DNA of 64,000 nucleotides from Moniliella sp. 'wahieum' (lineage: Eukaryota > Basidiomycota > Moniliellomycetes > Moniliellales > Moniliellaceae). Below, one piece after another: positions 60,450-64,000 of this stretch. The stretch covers positions 124,001 to 188,000 of the forward strand of contig RSEE01000047.1 of the NCBI GenBank assembly GCA_003971905.1, written 5' to 3'. Numbering within the stretch: position 1 is the stretch's first letter; the number at the start of each line of letters is the position of its first letter. Made by a program: the position numbers and the translations under genes. Under the pieces are notes generated by a model. That model was not told where the DNA came from and did not search any database. It saw only the letters and a list, made by a program, of their open reading frames with translations.

Positions 60450-60575
60450 CGTGTACCACCTTCCGGTACGCAGTCTTGGCCACATTTGTATCAGAGAGCC
60501 TCAGACCGTGCGCGGTACACTTCCATCTCTGTTCCTCCTAACTCACTTCACTGTTGTAAGTGCTCCTTGCATGAC
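60450..60575 (-). mobile_element. Short LINE-like 3' fragment
   Basis: ACCACCTTCCGGTACGCA at 60457-60474 also occurs at about 34664 in the first copy, and CGGTACACTTCCAT and GTTCCTCC match GGTACACCTCCATTC and ATCCTCC of the copy at 50903. It is a small remnant of the family. Confidence 0.45.
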
Positions 60576-60827
60576 GGAGGACTGATTACAGCGTATGTGA
60601 CAGCTACGGGGCACTTCAAGTATAATTGTTGAATTCATATATCGATGGTTGAGCATCGGTGCGAAGACGGTCGACGAATATCAGGATAAAGGGGGGGAGC
60701 AGTTGGTTGGCACTACCAGTGGAAATGGCAAAGGAGCAAAGGGAAAGAGAGCCACAAAAGCCCAAAGGAACAACGGCATAGAGCATGGGATCAAAACATG
60801 TGGGATGGAGGTCATGCTTGTGTGCAC

Positions 60828-62854
60828 TTAACCCACCCCGTCGCAGCCAACCCAGCCGCGCTGCGGACGAACCTTCATGTTGCCCAACGCGCACGGCTGC
60901 ATTTGGATGCCTCCACCACGAGCCAGGCCCAATCCGACCATCGTGTGGTACTGGCGCACCTGACCCTTCGAGACGAGACGGTCAAAGCTCTGGTGGGAGT
61001 TGGTGAGCATACCGCGCTGGGCTTCTTCGATGCCCGGGTTCTTTTCATCCTTTTCCTGGACAATCTTGGCCACCTCGCGGTCAAGAATGATGCGCTGCTC
61101 ATGGGCGCGCTCGCCCGCTTGGCGGACGTCGTCCACCAGTTGCTTTGCCAGCTCAGCCTGGCCGGCCTCAACGAGACGGGGGTGGGTCAAAAGAGCTTGG
61201 TCGTCCGCCGGCGACCAGGTCGCGTAGACCTCATCCAGCACTTTCAGAACAGTGGCCAGGTTGTTCGGCAGGTAGCGCAAAATGTTACTGCCGCCCGTCG
61301 CAAGCGAAAAGTCGGAGTTGTTGATGATGTACTTGCGAGTAAACTGCCAGTGGCGGTGACGGAACTCACGGACCTGGTCCGTCAGCAAAATGTACAAAGC
61401 CTTTAGAAGGGCCGAGCTGCCCCTATCGGTGCAGAAAGCACGGACCCAACTGCGAAGCACGCGCCTCCAGGTGGGCTAGGTACTCGCGCTGGTCTAGGTT
61501 AAGAGAAAATGTTGTCAGTCTCCGCAAGAGCCAAGTAGCTGATGATGAAAGATAACTTACTCTTAGGGCGGTAGCGACGGAAGTCACGCAGGGTGCGAGT
61601 AAACTCGTTGTTTGGCATTTCAGCAGTGAGCTCAGGAGGTTGTCCGCCAACGGAATAATCGAATCATTGGCTCCACTTTCCCCACGGAAGTTGGACATGG
61701 GGACATCCTCTCCGTTGGGGCCAGCTCCCTGGTACGTAACGCCATTGGGGAACATGGCGTTGGCCTTCTGAGTAGGGGCCCCCTTGGTACCGTAAATGTA
61801 GGTACGGAAGTCCAGGTAAGCTTGCGGCAAAGAACGGTTCCACATCGACGACATGGATTCCTGCACCTCGGAAAGCAGCCAGGAGTGACATAAATGCTCG
61901 CTCAGCTTCCTCAACCTTACCAGCCTCGGTGGCTAGAAGCATGTCCTCGGCCGCAGAAAGGAGACGCGCAGAAAACGCCAGCATTTCAACATGGACCAAA
62001 ATGAAGCCCCCCTCTGAACCAGCGGGGTTCTGGAAGGCGCGGATCAACTTGAGATTGTCAAATGCGTAGCGCCCCGGACCTGTCTTGACGGACAACTCGT
62101 GACCAAACTGGCCATCCGCCTGGGCCGACTGCTTAGAAGCAAGCTGGGGGCTGGGGATGTCCTTGTTCTTGAACTCATAGTTTTGCAACGCGTACGAAGA
62201 AGAGTACTCCATGAAAGGGAAATGACCCAGCTCGGTAGCCAATGCAACCAGAGGCTGCGCAATCGCGGCCGGCAACAGGTCGCGACCCGGTGCATACAGC
62301 CCCGTCGCACGGAAAGCCTGATCGGTGGGCTCGAGCAAGTACGCCGAAGTCAGGAAGCACAGATCGCGGAACAGAGCCGAGAGAAGGTGGGTACGATCCA
62401 CCCCCGGCACGATGAGCTTGCCGGCAATGACGTCCTGCACCGCCTGCAGTAAAGCAGCGCCATTGGCCGTGCCCTCCGGCCCATCAATCAAGGCCTTGTG
62501 CACGGCCGGGCCAAACTCCCCCTTGGCCAGCAGTCCCGATGCGGTCGCATCAGTCTCCCCGGGCTGAACGATGGTCATGCGGTCCAGGAGCGTGCTGAGC
62601 ACGTCGAACTCTTTGGGAAGCTGGGCAGCGGGCAGCGGATCCGAACGCGGAAGGAAGCCATGAGCGCGACCAAGAGTGAATTGGGGGAGCTTGGACTGCT
62701 CTGAGGCGGGCAGCTCCTCAACGAAGAAAGTGCTGCCCTTGATGGTGTCGCCATTGGCAGCAGCGGCAGTGGCGAGGTGGCGGAGAGCCACCCGGTGGGA
62801 ACGCGGGACCCGAAGAAGGGCAGCCCAGCGAGTAGCGTGCGCGATGGTAGACAT
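60828..62854 (-). CDS. Indoleamine 2,3-dioxygenase family protein, likely mitochondrial (frame interrupted)
   Basis: Heme dioxygenase opening the tryptophan indole ring to N-formylkynurenine. The ATG at 62854 gives MSTIAHATRWAALLRVPRSH followed by RVALRHLATAAAA, an Arg-rich, acid-poor presequence. Family motifs: FFVEELPASEQSKLPQFTLG, ATELGHFPFMEYSSSYALQN, FILVHVEMLAFS, DFRTYIYGTK, MFPNGVTYQG, MSNFRGESGANDSIIPLADN, FRRYRPK, then after a 67-nt intron (61560-61494) NQREYLAHLE. VREFRHRHWQFTRKYI carries the expected proximal heme-ligand His (second His), and LATGGSNILRYLPN follows. Frames change near 61880, 61630 and 61440, each by one base. A Glu/Lys-rich C-terminal extension ends at 60828. The motif set and order support a whole gene with consensus errors. 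Confidence 0.87.
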
Positions 62855-62940
62855 GGTTGTAGAAGTGGCGATGGCGATGAGAGAGAGCAAGTAAGGAGGA
62901 GGGGGTGGGGTGGGGGTGTCGTCGAGCGGCAGTCCGGGCA

Positions 62941-62952
62941 GCATATTTATAC
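62941..62952 (-). promoter_or_regulatory. TATA box of the IDO-like gene
   Basis: On the minus strand GTGGTATAAATA lies about 90 bp upstream of the ATG at 62854. An in-frame ATG at 62944 overlaps this TATA box, so it cannot be the normal start; 62854 is preferred. Confidence 0.6.
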
Positions 62953-64000
62953 CACTTCTTCCATTCCATATCGCTCACCTGTCTGGTCACACTCCACTGG
63001 GACGATAAGAAGAACTAGCACTGGGGCAGTGTCATGGGCTGTATCTCTATCGCTGTGGTGGTCGATCATTGATCGATCAACGCAATTAGTAACCCCAGCC
63101 GGCCATCCACCCCGCTTTCACAGCGCTGCTGCCGCCAAGAACTATAACCGGTAACCCACCTCGCCAGCCCGTGAGCGCAGCGTCGACTACGGTTGAGGCG
63201 CTGCGCCCCGCAACGACGCCGCCACCATCCAGGTCCTCAACGTCCCTACCACCTCCCCAACGCCCATCGCATCCTGCCCATCGGTCCCCGGATATGCGCT
63301 CTGACACGGCCCTTGCTGGCTTGGCCCGCGGAAACGGTGAGAAATTAAACATGCATGGCCGGCGCCGGCCTGCGGCGCCGGCCTCAAGTTAGTTTCATCT
63401 GCGTATATTGAACCTTTTGAATCAAGGGGTTTGATGTAGGTGGCGGGCAACTTCAACTCATTGTCGTCTCTACGCAACATGATATACGACTGAGAGCGCG
63501 GGACCGGCAGTGATGCTGATGCGCGAGAACGAAGTAACGAGTTCAGCGAGATAGCCAGCGCGGGAGCTCGCGCATATAGGCACGTTGTGACGCGTATGCT
63601 GCTGTGTTTGCAGACTAGTAATTGGAACTGTGACTCTCATCGACGATGGGAAGAGAAGAGACGTTGGCGGTGACGATCCGATCAAATAGTACTGACAAAA
63701 CGGTCTGCATAGTAGTATCACGAACGTTGCAGACCCCGCCTTCTACACTGCTGTGACGTTCATGAACACATATCTCCACGAAGCTGGAAGTATAGGGGTG
63801 GTATAAGCTTAGTCCCCACACAGTGGAAATGAGAAGATATATTGATTGGGCTTTCATGGAATCTGTGGGAGAACCCACTGACTACGTGAAAGAGGCCGAA
63901 ACCATAACGGGTGGATTTGTTTGGACAAAACAGAAATGAGAAAGGGCGCGGGAGAGAACCTGATGGTAGGTATATATACCGGCCATAGAAAGTCAAACAT
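62953..64000. other. Right-end intergenic stretch
   Basis: No gene recognised. Contains TGATCGATCA words near 63068 and GCCGGCGCCGGCC palindromes near 63358-63381. The second copy of the 50-base dispersed repeat is at 63512-63550. Confidence 0.45.
63512..63550 (+). repeat. Dispersed repeat, copy 2
   Basis: Shares GATGCTGATG and AAGTAACGAGTT with 59671-59720, in the same orientation, in otherwise unrelated surroundings. Confidence 0.55.

Noticed and set aside
62942-62944. Upstream in-frame ATG for the IDO-like gene
   Set aside because: It lies inside the TATA box, so the message should begin downstream of it.

Overview
The window looks like a piece of nuclear chromosome from a GC-rich fungus of the Dikarya, probably a basidiomycete (moderate confidence, no species claimed). 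The supports are the gene families present: Sos7 kinetochore protein, Zn2Cys6 regulator, White-collar-2-like GATA factor, Sre1-type SREBP, DUF3405, and DUF1771-Smr. The introns are short GT-AG introns of about 57-127 nt with CTAAC-like branch sites, at zero to five per gene. There are no operons, plasmid or phage features, rRNA or CRISPR arrays.

Layout. The left part (1-20 kb) is gene-dense: a prion-like Smr protein, a GATA factor, mitochondrial ribosomal protein mL49, glycogenin, Sos7, an oxidoreductase-like protein, COQ8, VPS45, YOP1 and RPL34. The middle (21-42.5 kb) holds a WC-2-like photoreceptor partner, calnexin, an aldo/keto reductase, N-acetylglutamate kinase, a DUF3405 glycosyltransferase-like membrane protein, a UAA nucleotide-sugar transporter, tRNA-Ala, a Zn-cluster regulator and the MPS1 kinase. 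From 42.5 to 54.8 kb genes are sparse (one doubtful Ser/Pro-rich gene and UBC9), and the DNA is filled with short palindromic repeats and a decayed LINE. The right end has a long intact Sre1, an intron-bearing tRNA-Glu and indoleamine 2,3-dioxygenase.

Many neighbours are divergent pairs with 200-350 bp between starts (GATA/mL49, glycogenin/Sos7, COQ8/VPS45, DUF3405/UAA transporter). Themes are housekeeping: secretory pathway and ER (calnexin, YOP1, VPS45, sugar transporter, DUF3405), mitochondria (mL49, COQ8, arginine kinase, IDO), mitosis (Sos7, MPS1, UBC9) and environmental regulation (WC-2, Sre1, two other regulators). They are not one pathway.

An important caveat: many well-conserved genes lose frame by a single base, often in a homopolymer, including essential RPL34. 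Adding back one base per break gives normal-length proteins for RPL34, calnexin, the aldo/keto reductase and N-acetylglutamate kinase. This points to consensus errors in a long-read assembly rather than pseudogenes. CDS entries marked as interrupted are gene spans, not clean translations. I found no convincing wholly new system; the best leads are the Smr protein with a prion-like domain and CaaX-like end, the free-standing N-acetylglutamate kinase, and the LINE family with shared 3' ends.
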